Positions 25,231 to 38,168 of a stretch of 64,000 nt of DNA are shown here, piece after piece. Positions within the stretch are counted from its first letter, which is position 1. The number at the start of each line of letters is the position of its first letter. This DNA is from Paramecium tetraurelia (taxonomy: Eukaryota > Ciliophora > Oligohymenophorea > Peniculida > Parameciidae). Made by a program: the position numbers and the translations under genes. Location: NCBI RefSeq assembly GCF_000165425.1, contig NW_001799006.1, positions 4,690 to 68,689 of the forward strand, written 5' to 3'. Below the pieces are notes generated by a model that was not told the origin of the DNA, searched no databases, and saw nothing but the letters and a program-made list of their open reading frames with translations.

Positions 25231-26916
25231 ATGGAGCAATTTGATTTAGAAAAATTTTATTAAGTAATTAAGGACTAGGATACTGTTTTTAAAAAATTTA
25301 ACGAAAACGTTAATGATAAACTAAATACTATACTTTTAATTGGAGACACAGGTTCTGGAAAAAGTTTTGTGTTTAATTGGGTTTGTGGAGCAAAATTTAA
25401 ATTTGAGGACAATGTATTAAAATTGACTGAGAGTTAAGATAACAAATTTTCTGCTTAAAGCAATGCAATGTAATCAGTGACTTATATTCCAAATTTTAAT
25501 AAGATTGATGATCATCTAATAATTGATTTTCCAGGTTTTAAGGATACAAAAGGAAAATATTCTTAATTATCAATTAAATTAATGTTTGACGAAATTGTAA
25601 CAAAAACAAATGTTAAAATTGCCGTTGTTATACCATAATCTACAACCAAATTAGAGGAAAGAGGTACTCATATTTAAGAACTTATTAAATCTGCTTTCAC
25701 CTCGAAAAACACAAAATTTGATTCAATTGGATTAATAATAAATTCATTTTAAGATGATCCTGAAAATTAAACATATGATGAAAAAATAGTCATTAAAAAG
25801 TTTCAAGAATAACTATCTTTAAAAGCAGAGTAAGATAAGGAAAATGCTCATATCTATCAAGCACTTTCAAAACAAATAATCATAATTGAAGATATTTATG
25901 AGCTGAATTTATCAACAGCTCTTTCGGATGATACAAAAAACTCTGTGATTTCTAAACTTAAAGCAATATCTGCAGTTTCTTATAAACCAGATTATTAAGA
26001 TGAGAATTAAGTAGTTGGCTCATATATTACTTAAGAATTAAGAAAGTCAATTACTTCTTATTAAAGGTTACTATAAAAAAAGAAGGAAGATGCAAAATTA
26101 AATGGATTGCAACAGTGTTTAGACAATTTAAAAAGTGAAATAAAAAAAATGAAAGATATTTCAAAAGATGATTGTAACGGCCAATCAGAATGGATTAAAA
26201 ACTTATTATCAAAATTAGAATAAAGCAAAGATAAGAAAGAATCTTCAGAAAAGTTTCTTTCTATATTTCAATACTTTTTCAAATATAAAGAATCTATATC
26301 TGGTTATTTAAACTTTGAATTATCTAAAAAGTAACTAAAAAAGAGCATAAAGTAATATATTATTGAATTAGAAGAAGAATAAAAAAGACAAAAGGAAAAA
26401 AAAGAAGAGGAAGAGAAAAAATAAGCTGAGATTAATGCTAAACATGACAGAGAATAATAAAACCTCTAACTTAAAATTGAAGAATAAAATAATAAATTTG
26501 AGCATAATTTGGAATTAAAAAAGTTGAAATAATCAGAATAAGCGGAACAAATAAAAATATTAAATAAATCACTTGATGAAAAAACAAATGCCGATGAGAA
26601 AATCTAATAATCTAAAAATTAAGAGCTTCAAAGTATTAAAGATGAGAAGGAGAAAGTAGAGAAAGCCTGGTCAGAGATGAATAAAGAACAGAAAGAAAAG
26701 GAAATGAAGAAAAAAGACATTAGATCTAAATTACATGAAGCAGAACTAGAGCAAAAAATGCTTATAAAAAAAAAGGAGGAGTATTTAGAAACGTGCAAGA
26801 AAAGTTGGTTCAACCCCTCAGATTATGGTACATAAGTAAAAGATTTCAAAGATAAAATTTAAGCATAGGAAGACATTATAGAAAAATCAAAAAGTGAATT
26901 AATTTATGATAATTGA
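25231..26916 (+). CDS. P-loop GTPase (AIG1/GIMAP- or dynamin-like) with long coiled coil
   Basis: A 561-residue intronless gene. The G domain occupies the first 240 residues: G1 GDTGSGKS (residues about 37-44), a Thr-bearing switch I region and G3 DFPGF (about 100). It also has the fold signature TNVKIAVVIPQ. A clear NKxD G4 is not visible in the usual place (GLIINSF is the nearest), which is common in divergent AIG1-type GTPases. Residues 300-530 are Lys/Glu/Gln-rich coiled coil, followed by a short tail. Such proteins often assemble on membranes by GTP-dependent oligomerisation; the membrane target here is unknown. Alternative: a non-AIG1 septin- or dynamin-related P-loop protein. Confidence 0.75.
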
Positions 26917-27241
26917 TTTTTTGACAATATTTCATATAATTTGAACATTGAACATCAATAAAACCTAAAGGATCTTATTTTTTTATTATTAATTAAGAAT
27001 TAAAATGTATAAAATAACTTGGGAAAGTAACTAAATAATGAGTTCTTGGCCTTCTAATTATATAGAAAGAAGTTTGAAAGCAAACTTCAATATAACTATC
27101 TTAGACTTCCAATAAAAATTTCAACTAATATCATCCAAGTTCAAATTAGCTCTTCACTAATCTCATATACTATTATAAGCAATAATATTCAAAAAGCAAT
27201 TAATTATATGTAAATCAATTTGATATAGAAATTCATTTGCA
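26917..27241. other. Tail-to-tail intergenic spacer
   Basis: 325 bp between the stop of the GTPase gene and the stop of CFAP57. It is A+T rich. Only short, low-complexity open frames were seen, and no repeat or RNA structure was recognised. Confidence 0.5.
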
Positions 27242-30200
27242 TCATTGTTTAATTAATGGCAATTGAAGTTTTTGTGTTTCTAAGGATGTATTGATGATGG
27301 ATTATTCTAGTCCTGCTAATTGGGTTTCCTCTTGAGACTGATTGAATGGATATTTTAGAATCTAAGGTAGAATAGATGAAGATTCATCATTTCTTAAAAA
27401 TTGCTATACTTAATCCTAATTATAAAGATATTATTACTCTGAGTTCTTGATCAGTTAAATTGTAAGTCTTAATTTCTTTGATCAATTGTTATAAATCCAA
27501 TTGTCCTTTATCTCTTTTTAGAACGGTGTCAGATTTTCTGATTTTTGATATTTCCTTCTCCTAATGATATTACTAAAATGGAGTCAATTTTGGTGCTGAA
27601 ATTTGTTTTTATATTTTGTTTTTCTCTATATAAAGTGGAACATCCTCGTCTGATTGTTAAAACTCAATAGATTCGCCATTGTTCAAAGAAGCAATTTCCT
27701 TTTGTAATATATCTAAGGCCTTTTGCATATTAGACAAGTGGGAGATGAGATTGGCTCTTTATTCTCTCAATTCATTACAAGATTTCACTAGATTAGTGTT
27801 CTCCTTTTAAACTCTAATAATGAGACTGGTCTTATCCTCATCAGCTGCTTTGCTAGTTCTAGTGATTGTGTTGATCTTTTTACTTAAGAAATCCCTCTGT
27901 CTCAGCATTTCCTCACGTATGGCAACCTCTGTATTCTTTTCAATTTCAGCATAGAATGGAATCTTCATTAACATCTCCCTTTGTTAATCTTGCCATTAAT
28001 GAAATGCTGTTTATGAACATTTTGCAGCATCTCTTTAAAGTTGGTGATTTCAGGGTCAGCTAATACTTTGAATATGTTATTCTCTATCTCTTGAACCTCT
28101 CCTCTCTTAGAGAACAAGGAATCCCTCTTAATTAGATACTAATTTTTCAACTCCTTTATTTTATTGGAAGTATCTTCTATAAGGTTTTCTAAATTCTTTT
28201 CTGCTTCTGCCTCGTCTGTCAACTCTTAGTACATAATTTTGACATTCTAATCTAAATCTTATAGATGTTCTTGAAGAGGGGCTTTTTACTCCTATAAAGA
28301 TTACAAACGATATGAATTGACATTCTTAAAATTTTAGAGATGACCATTTTTGTTTCTATAATTTTTAATTTCCTTTTCTTTCTAAAAGATTTATCTCTCT
28401 CTGTCTTTTAATTGATTCTTCTTTTCTTGATTTATCAATTTGAAATTATCTTTTTCTTTGTTAATTAAATCTTTTTAAGTTCTTGTTTCTCTGATCATAT
28501 TTTCTAATTCCTATTTTCTCAATTGATATCTATCACACTCTTTTTTAAATTTAGTATTACTGGATCTAATCTTTTCACTTTTGTCCAACAATTCCTTCAA
28601 CTTAATGAGTTTCTTCTCCTTCTACTCATTTATCAATTATTCAAACTCTTTTTCAGTTTCTTTGAACACTTCCAAATACTTCTTTTCATCCAATTCAAAA
28701 GACTCTTTCGATGATTGAAATCTTGAAAATAAATCATTAAATTTAGTATCCTGATCATTCTTGATATTGGTTCTAATAGATTCTAAATGAGCTTTCTTTT
28801 ACTCATATTCTCTTAGATTCTCCTCATTGGTGAATTACAATCTCTATTTGACTTCATCATTCTTCTAATACAATTGCAGGAGATCCTTTTCAGTTTTTTC
28901 TTAAATTTGATGTGATTCTACCTAATACTTTTTCCTCAAATCAATTAAATCGATATCTAAGTTCTTATTCCTTGTATCCTTGGCTTCCATTATTTATGAT
29001 AACTCTTCTTTGTACCTGGCAATCTAATACTAATATTGTTATTCTAATTCCTTTTCCTGCTTTTGGTACTTCTGAGTGATATCCTATTTTTAATCTTCTT
29101 GATCACTCTTTTGATTAGAAATCCTGAAATCCAACTCTTTGATGAGGTCCTTCTTCATCTCAATGCTATTCTTACTCACAAAGGCTAAGATACTAAAACT
29201 ATATAGGTTGGACACGACCAGCCCTTTAGAGTTAACTCTTTGTCCTTTTTACATCTCTTAGGGTGTCATGTCCTTGCCATCATACCATTCCTTGACCTTA
29301 CAAATCTGTACTGAACCATCCTCAGCTCCAGTGATGAGGAATTGCTGATCGGATGACATTCTAATTTAGGTTATTGGTCCCTGATGCAACTGGAATTCGA
29401 ACATTTCCTAATCATTTTTGAATTAAGTGAAAGGCCACAGATACAATCTCACCTTTCCACAATTGGTTCCAAATGCAATCATATCCAGAAATCTGAGGAT
29501 TTGTACACTCACATATTGACTTGGATAGATATCCATTTCATAGTATAGGTTCTATCCCTTCTCGTTAAAGATTCTGACCTTGTTATCCGAATAGCTTCCA
29601 ACAAGGAAATCATACTCGGTGTCGTAAGTCTAACAGAAGCCTTTATGCAGTTTGAATGAATGATCGACCAGCCTAGTCTGATTGAACACCATTACTAGTC
29701 CCTAACTACAAGTGGAGATGAGAGTGTTGTCACACCATTCCAAGGAGGCAATCACACCCATGTGGCCTGATATTGTTTGTAGCAATCGATAGGTGTAGGG
29801 ATCATAGATGAGAATTTGATTCTGAGATCCAACAGCCAGTTGATTCCCTCCAGGAGTGTACTTAACAACACTGCATTGCTTTAAGGATTCATAATACACT
29901 TATTTGAGTTCGTCATGGAGAACAAAATAAAACTTGAGACCTTCTCGATACCCAATTGCACATTGGAATGCCATGGGATGCAAGGCCATGCATTAAGGGA
30001 CTTCATGTAGAGTTGAGGAATAGAGACACTTGAATTTACCTTCTTCATAAGTGAATTCCCAGACTTTGAACACTCTCTCTTCAGACAAAACGCAGATGAT
30101 GGGTTTGGATGGAGAGGATTCGATATTTAGAATTTTACTCTTGTGAACTCCTTAAGGGAAGAGTTATTCAAAGGGATCTCTGAAGGCGGAGTTGATAAAA

Positions 30201-31340
30201 TCAACAAATCCGAGATTGAAGAGATAGATCTCACAATTGATTTCTTCATTTTCAGTTTGTCTGGTCTTGTGTTATGCAGTAATGGAAATATAGGAGTCAT
30301 CTTTACCAACATGAATATACACTATTTTTTAGAGATTAGTAATATTTAAAGTATATTGTTTTCTATATTCGATTATGCCTTTGTGTGCTTCATACATTGC
30401 TATAATAGATTTGTTTTCAAATCCAACAACAACTCCTTCCGAGTAAGCAGCAATAACAGTAGGGATCTCATTCAAGTCAGCGGGAATGTTGGCTGAGTTG
30501 ATTATTTTGTTTTTGCGATAGAAGTACAAAATTCCTTTTTTATTCATGAGGAATATTTTTCTTAAATTATAAGAGATATTGATTACTTGTTGGATTGGAC
30601 TACATGAGTGATCACACCTTCGTAATCCAAGAAAACATCGTCTAATTGTTTTTCAGTTGGATTGAATTTCCACAATTTCAACACATTGGGTCCGAATGTA
30701 CCAAACTATTCGAAATCCTTATAGGTTCCAAATAAGCCAGCGTAGTTTTCGCCCACATCGCTGTAGGTGATGAGTTATTCAGTGTTGGTTTTGAACACGC
30801 TGATGTAGGAGGTGTCATGAGAGTTGATATTGGAACAAAGAGTGATGGTGTATTTGGCAGTGTGAAGAAAGGCGACATCCTTGACTTAGGTTCCGAAGGG
30901 GAGATGCTGATGGAGAAGAGTGAAGGATTTGTGATTGGTCTTATAGATTCTTACAGTTGCATAATTTTTGATGCTATTCTTAAGGCCCAGACCAACGGAG
31001 AGTATCATCTTGTCATTGACACAATGATTCATCACTACAGCCTAAGGATTAAGTGGGAGATGTTTACATCTTCTTCATCCTTGGGTCTCAGGATGAATTG
31101 CTGCTTCTTCTTATTAATATCGTAGAGCACCAGGTGATGACCATTCAGATAAACCAACGAGTCTTCTTGGTAAATGAACGATTGGATTCGTTGCTTCAAA
31201 CTAAGAGGATGTTGATCATGCACAAATACCCTATGGAATAATGCAAATTGAGTGTGATGCCATTGTAGATCTTGTTGAGTTGATACATCTTGCGGGGAAT
31301 CTATTGTTAGGGATTGAGCAATTTACAGTTTTTCTGCCAT
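27242..31340 (-). CDS. CFAP57: Cilia- and flagella-associated protein 57 (WDR65)
   Basis: An axonemal protein tied to assembly of a subset of inner dynein arms. It has the CFAP57 layout: two WD40 propellers in about the first 650 residues (for example the blade around NQLAVGSQNQILIYDPYTY and the GPITQIRMSSDQQFLITG blade), then about 600 residues of continuous coiled coil. The start at 31340 is chosen because it is the only ATG in the frame that continues into the propeller (WHHTQFALFHRVF). Introns: 31042-31067, 30561-30586 and 27416-27437. The last of these restores a charged C-terminal tail. One frame break remains near 28002 at a short T-run (plus-strand AAA): adding one base, or removing a 44-nt GTT...GAG segment, would restore the frame. 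The gene is divergent from the calcium channel and probably co-expressed with it. Confidence 0.9.
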
Positions 31341-31423
31341 TCACCATAACATATTCATCTTCCATCATTTTATTTATAATATTTATATAAATAGCAAATC
31401 CCCCCCCAGAAATTTCGATATTT
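31341..31423. promoter_or_regulatory. 83-bp divergent promoter shared by CFAP57 and the calcium channel
   Basis: The start codons at 31340 (minus) and 31424 (plus) face away from each other across 83 bases. The gap holds a C8 run at 31400-31407, which stands out in such A+T-rich DNA, and TA-rich stretches on both sides. Both genes encode ciliary proteins, so a shared promoter with joint regulation is plausible. This is inferred from position. Confidence 0.55.
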
Positions 31424-34400
31424 ATGATAGTTCAACAATCAATACTACACAATGAGGACGAGAAGGAGCAAATTAGAAGGGACTTTGATGTTTTCAGTAT
31501 TGAAGAAGTACGTTCAAGTGTGTATACTAGTTAAACAATGAATTGAGAGTTCAAAACAATCAGGAATTGTTGAGAAAAGTTCACGATTTGTTTTTCGATG
31601 TCAAGGCAGAGGACCAAGACTTCTACTATGAAGAATTGCAATCGCAAATGCAAGACGAATACGAAGAGATGTTCTCAAATTACAAGACCATTTCCAATTC
31701 CTATTTGAAACTCATTCCTCAAAGCGACCTCCAATTGGCCCTGAATTACACAGACCAGTATCTATCCAACCTTAATTAGATACCCATTCTTAGGAATCAG
31801 AAAACAACTGTTACTTTGTTAAAAGAAAATATCCCTAATCGCAAATAAGATTGTTACCAACACGATATTTGAAATCATAACAATCTTCATCATCATATTC
31901 AATTCGGTTATGCTCGCCATGGATGATCCCACAACTGAAGAACAAACAGACTTTGCCAATTTGATGGATCAAATATTTTTAATCTATTATACAATTGAAG
32001 CAATCTTAAAAATCATCGCACAAGTAACTTAACTCATTAAACTAGGGCTTAATATGGCCAAAGAAAGCCTATCTGAGAGAAACCTGGAACATCCTGGATT
32101 TCTCAGTCATCATCACTGCCTACTTGCCCTACTTTGTCTCATCTAACTCATTAAATCTCAATTCTTTACGATCCTTTCGAGTGTTAAGGCCACTCAGAAC
32201 CATATCCTCAATTAAATCTCTGAGGATGATTCTGCTGGCTTTGTTCGCGTCCCTGGCACAACTGAGAGATGCCGCGATAGTATTAATTTTCTTTTATACT
32301 ATCTTTGCCATTGCTGGAGTGCAACTGTTCTCAGGCTATCTGAAGCGTCGTTGTTTCAGTGACATAGGAATCACACTGATGACTTCCATTGAAATAGATG
32401 CCTTTTGTTCAGCTGACTCAGATTGTCCAACTGATTATCTTTGTGGAAAATAAACCAGCAATCCTCAGAACGACCTTATCAATTTCGACACCTTTGGTTG
32501 GGCATTTCTGTAAGTCTTTGTTATCACCACACTTGAAGGATGGGCTTAAATCTAAGAAGCAGTAATTCTCACATTCTCTCAATTTGTTATCTTCTACTTC
32601 TTACTAGTGGTAATAGTGGGAGCCTTCTTCCTTGTGAATCTAACCTTGGCTGTTATCAAGTTAAACTTCAAACCTGAAAAGATTGAAGAAGAACTCAAAT
32701 TAATCCAAGAAGACATCGAATTCTACGACTACTGGGAATTGAGAAGACTTGGCCTCTATAAAGCGAAAAGGTATAAGGTTGACACAACCAACTATGGAGT
32801 CACTCCATCAAAATTTACCAATGCCTATTAAATTCGTAGAAGGTCCAAAAAAATGAACACTGTCAACTTCAATAACCTTGAACACAACCACAGAGTTGCA
32901 AGTCGCAAGAATATTACGTTTAAAGCCATCCAATAAGCCAAATATTACAGCAAACCAATCAATTTGAAAGACAAAGTTAAACTCCAAGGAATTTATGGGA
33001 TGGGCAATATTGATAAAGATCAATTGGCTACCAATTCCAAATTTGATCCACTATTAAAATAAACTGACAATTACTCTATCTCCTCCAAAACCAATGAAGA
33101 AAAAAATAAATCATCTGAAAATCTACCTCCGAGTGAAACCAATTAAGAAAAATAGGAAAAACTATTAAGCAAATCCAAAAATTAAACCAATAGCATTCAA
33201 AGCAAAAATGGAGATTATAGCAAAAACGGAGATTATAGCAAAAACGGAGATTAGGATGAAAATCAAAAACTTGAGGTTCCCAATCAAAGAAAACGAAAGT
33301 CTACTTCTCAATAATTTTAAAACTTTGTCAGATCTCCTTCCAAATACTCGAAGACTGTCAGAATTGTCAATAAACAAGAGAGTGTGGATCTACTCAGCAA
33401 TACAGAATTCAGCAGCATTAATCTAAGTGAACTCTCTGAAGATTAATTAGATACTCGACTTCAAGAGATTGCCGTTGATTTAGATTAGATTAGACTGGAA
33501 GGGACTTCGCAGAATTTGAAGGAAAATGAATTCAAGGAAATGAAAACATTGAGAAAAACAGATGCTAAGAAAATGAAGGATTTCCTTTAAAGTGAACAAT
33601 ACGACAATTAATTTGATGAGAAGAATCTCAAACTCAAATCAAAATTGCATAACATATAATTCTATCCTATCATTAAGTTGGAGCACGAATAATATACTAG
33701 CACTGAAGAAGTCCTTGAGACTAAATACATTAGAGAATTATAATTACAAAAATAAGATTAGGAACATAAATTCAAGACTATGAGTGTCAAAATATAATAT
33801 TGTTTCAAAAATTCTAAATAAATCCTATTTAGTTAATAATCTCAAAAATCTATTGCTAAGAAGTTACAAACTACTCAAAATTTGAAGCAATCGAAGTCAA
33901 AGAAATTCAAAATATTTCATGGCCTTAGAAGAGTCAAACCCATATTAGATGATGTACATCCGATTGAAGAGTTTCTAATGATGTCCGATTTAGTCGATTC
34001 TGAAACTCGTAGAGAGGATGATTAAGAAATTATTGATGTACAAACTTCACAAAATCCTCTAATGGACACTTTTGATCATTCGAAAAGGAAAAAGAAGAAC
34101 CAACTCAATCAAAAGCAAGAACTTACTTATTAAGAATTACAATCCCATTTTAATGATAGTAATGATTGCATTGTAGATCTAAATAAAAATAATACAGTAA
34201 TTAAAGAAATAGAGCAAAGCAACAAGAACATCTTTTTATCATATCATGAAAGAGAGGCATAAAGAGCAGTGTTTTATCATGATTATTACGAAATAAGGAA
34301 GAAGGATACTTTATCAAATGGAATTATTTAAGCAATATCCTCAATTGAAGATGTCTTGCTGGTGTCAGATTACACATTTTTTGATTAGAAGTTTGCAACC

Positions 34401-37400
34401 TAAATGAATTCGGTAATGAAGGCCATGAATTATGATGACAATGCATATTTTAAATGGATCAAAGGGTTTACTGGTTTATTATTAGTATGTTAAAGGAATT
34501 TATACCATTTAGTGTAATCAAGCTATTTTGAGGGGATGATGAATTTAGCAGTGGCATTAAACACTCTGATTTTGGGTTTGGATGGATTGATCTCAGAAGA
34601 AAGCAATGCACTTCTGATCTAATTCAATTTTACATTCACCATTCTATTCACTATTGAATTGGGTTTGAAGTTGATGGCACTGGGGGCAATAAATTATATG
34701 AAAGATACCATGAATATCTTTGATGCATTGATAGTGTGTTTGAGTTTGGTGGAGCTTTTCATTTTGGGAGGATCTAATGGAAAGTCTTCACTATCGGCAT
34801 TCAGAGCTGTTAGAATATTTCGAGCATTTAGAGTTTTAAGGGTTACAAAACTGATGAAGAGCTTGCAATTCATGGGTTTCTTAATAAAAGTACTCTCAAA
34901 CTCTTTTCAATCTTTAATGTATATACTGTTATTGATGATTATATTCATCTTTATATTTACTCTATTGGGAATGTCCTTTTTTGGAGGATAATTAACTTAC
35001 ACTCCCAGTAGAGAGAATTTTGATAACTTGCAGAGTTCATTTCTTGTGGTGTTCTAAGTATTGACACTAGAAAATTGGAATTCTCTGTTGTATGAACTAC
35101 TGTTATAGCCATTAAGTCCTGTGATTACAATGATATATCTGGTGTTGTGGATTATGATTGGCAATTACGTCTTCTTGAATCTGTTTCTAGCTATTCTGCT
35201 GGAAAATTTCGAGGAAGAGTATAAGGTAGACAAGACAGGATTGGAATCCGATCTTCAAATGAGCAAAAATCATTCGACTACTTAAGCATTGCCAATTTCT
35301 ACATTACAACATTCAGGAGTCAATATTAACAACACCTAAAACTAGCTAATCAATCAGCCAATTTTGAGGAGAAGATCATAAGTGAAGATAACCTTTCACC
35401 ATGATGATGCAATATAGAAGAAGAAAGAGCCTGCCTTTATCTATTTTAGTGAATAAGGGATCTGCCAAAGTTCGTTATTTATTTTTAGTTAATAAAATTA
35501 ATTCAGAAAGATTGCATATCGAATAGTCAAGGACACCAAGTTTGAAGGGTTCATTCTTACCTTGATTTTTCTGACCAGCATGAAATTAGTTTTGGATACT
35601 TATATTCCTTCCTCAGGAGATTTGAAATTTTATTCATTGTAATTTGATATAGGATTCGCTATTTTATTTGGTTTGGAATGCATTCTGAAGATAGTGGCAT
35701 TTGGATTTGCCTAAGAAGAAGCTTCTTATTTGAGAGAGTCTTGGAATGTTTTAGACTTCTTCATTGTCATTGCCTCTTTTGTAGATGTCAGTGTGTCTAG
35801 TATCAATTTAAGCTTTGTAAAGATCCTGAGATTGTTAAGAACTTTAAGACCACTTCGATTCATCACTCATAATAAGTCAATGAAAATTTTAGTAAGTGCT
35901 TTGTTATAGTCAATCAATGGGATCTTCAATGTGGGTATAGTCATAATCTTATCTTGGTTGATGTTTGCCATTTTGGGAGTGAGTTTGATGAAGAACAAAC
36001 TTCATTATTGCAATTTAAATGACAACCAGACATACTATTATGGCAAGGATGATTGCATCAATAAATACCAAGGAGTATGGGATAACAGAGATATCAACTT
36101 TGATAATGTGCTTTAAGGCATGTTAACATTGTTCGTATTGTCGACTTTGGAAGGGTGGCCAGATTACATGTACTATTTTATTGATGCTGATGAATCTGGG
36201 CCAATTTTTGATGCCCAATTGCAATTCTCTTGGTATTTTGTGATTTTTATTCTATTTGGAGCTATGCTTTTGATTAATTTATTTATTGGTGTCATTTTGG
36301 TCAATTACCATTTAGCAGAAGAGGCATCAAGAGATTAGAATCTAACTTAGACTCAAAGTGATTGGCTTGATCTGTAGAAGTTAATCATACATTCAAATCC
36401 CAATATGGCTATGTTTTTCCCTCCTGACAATAGTTTCAGAGCTCTCTTTTTCAAGCTGATCAAAAATAAGTATTTTGACCCCTTCATTATGACCATCATA
36501 GTTTTCAATATCATCACTATGGGCTTGGCTAAGGAGGAGGCTTCAAAGCAATACGACTAAATTTTGAGTTATTTGAATATGTCATTCACATTCGTATTTA
36601 TCCTGGAGGCAATATTGAAATTAATAGCTTTGGGAATTATCGGGTATATGAGGAATAGTTGGAATTAGTTTGATTTTTTTGTGGTTTGCGCATCTATTTT
36701 GGATTTGGTCCTAGATTTTTCAGGGAATTCATTTGTGACATTCTTGAAAGTGGGCCCTCAAATTGCAAGAGTGTTTAGAGTGCTAAGAGTGACGAGATTG
36801 TTTAGATTGGTTAAATAATTTTAGGGATTACAAAAATTAATTGAAACAGCCCTGTACTCACTTCCTGCTATGCTTAATGTTACAGCTTTGTTGTTTCTGG
36901 TGTTTTTTATATTTTCGATTTTGGGTGTCTTTTTATTTCAAGACATTAGAGAGGGTTAGGTGATTAGTGAAAGTAATAATTTCTAAGATTTTCATCATTC
37001 CTTTGAGATTTTATTTTAATGTTCAAGTGGAGAAGATTGGCATAAAATAATGTTTGATACTATGAAAGGAGGATAAGAGTATAATTGCGTATTCTTCGTC
37101 TTATTCATTATTATCTAATAATATATTATGTTGAACCTATTTATCTTGATTATTTTAGATCAATATGAAGTAAATTACTTTAATTCAGATAATCCTCTGA
37201 ATAAGTTTTAAGAGTTTGAAAATATCTTTGTTGAGAGTTGGTCAAAATTTGCGTATCAGGACAAAGGAATGAAAATGCATGGAACATCCTTGGTTAATTT
37301 GATGTTTGAAATGGAATAGCCATTAGGTTATGAACTCAATAAAAGATTACAGGAAGACATCTAAGAATGGAAGAATATCAATCCTGATAACAAGGATGCC

Positions 37401-38099
37401 ACTTAATTAGATAAATTCAAATAGCAACTCCTTGTTGTTGCCAAAAAGAATGTTGCCACCTAAATAATGATGATGAACATCTATTCTGACTCTGAAGGCT
37501 ATGTCAGATATCATCAAGTCCTATTTGCAGTTCTTAAGAATTACCTATAAAAGAAATTGAATATCAACCTAACAGAAATAGGAGCGAAGAAAATACAATA
37601 AAAGGAGGATGAGACAAGACAAAAAATTACTAAGTTTGATGCTTCCAAATAAGAAAATCTAGTTAATCCTATTGTGCAATATCTATTTGTACTCATGGCT
37701 TTCAAGGCTATGAAGAGATACAAATGTAAAAAGAAATTACAACAATAGAAATTGGCATAGTTATCCATCGTAGGTCAAGAGTATTTCAGCGATGAGAATA
37801 GTTCCAATACTTCCTATGATGGCAATGTGGAGATTCTGTCACGCAAAACTAGAGGGAGCATCATAAGAGTTGAACCAGAATATGGGCAGATTAAATACCT
37901 ATCTGTTCCTAATACTATGATCTATCAGAATAATTTAGCTTTAAATCAACAAGTAGTGAGTGAAAGTGACAATGATTAGAGTAGCGACAATTAATCATCA
38001 GATTAAGACGCCAACAAATTAAAAAGATTATAAACAATTTCACAAACCATAGAAGGCTTGAAAAGGAGAAAGAGTTAAAAGAAAACTTATAAAAAGTGA
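31424..38099 (+). CDS. Four-domain voltage-gated calcium channel alpha subunit (CaV type)
   Basis: Pore-forming subunit of 2,202 residues with four 6-TM repeats. Each repeat has an Arg-rich S4: FRVLRPLRTISSIKSLR, VRIFRAFRVLRVTKLMK, VKILRLLRTLRPLRF and ARVFRVLRVTRLFRLVK. The selectivity-filter residues are E/E/E/E (TLEGWAQ, TLENWNS, TLEGWPD, SGEDWHK), as in Ca2+-selective CaV channels. Sodium channels have DEKA and NALCN has EEKE. Introns: 31508-31530, 31758-31779 and 32024-32045. The I-II loop (about 550 residues) is long, charged and Ser/Gln-rich, with a short GDYSKN tandem repeat. Ciliates need such channels in the ciliary membrane for the Ca2+ action potential and ciliary reversal. A cytoplasmic C-terminus follows repeat IV. 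Confidence 0.95.
33201..33253 (+). repeat. 18-bp tandem repeat encoding GDYSKN in the channel I-II loop
   Basis: Units GGAGATTATAGCAAAAAC at 33210-33227 and 33228-33245, a partial third at 33246-33253, and a decayed copy just before. The unit length is a multiple of three, so the frame is kept. It lies in the low-complexity cytoplasmic linker. Confidence 0.85.
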
Positions 38100-38168
38100 A
38101 TATATAATTTAACTAAAATATTACTTAATCTCTTTAAATGATTGCAATTGAACTCCCATTTAATAATA

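Noticed and set aside
34485-34512. GTATG...TTTAG segment that looks like a 28-nt intron inside the calcium channel
   Set aside because: The frame is open through it and reads as channel sequence. Removing it leads to an early TGA.
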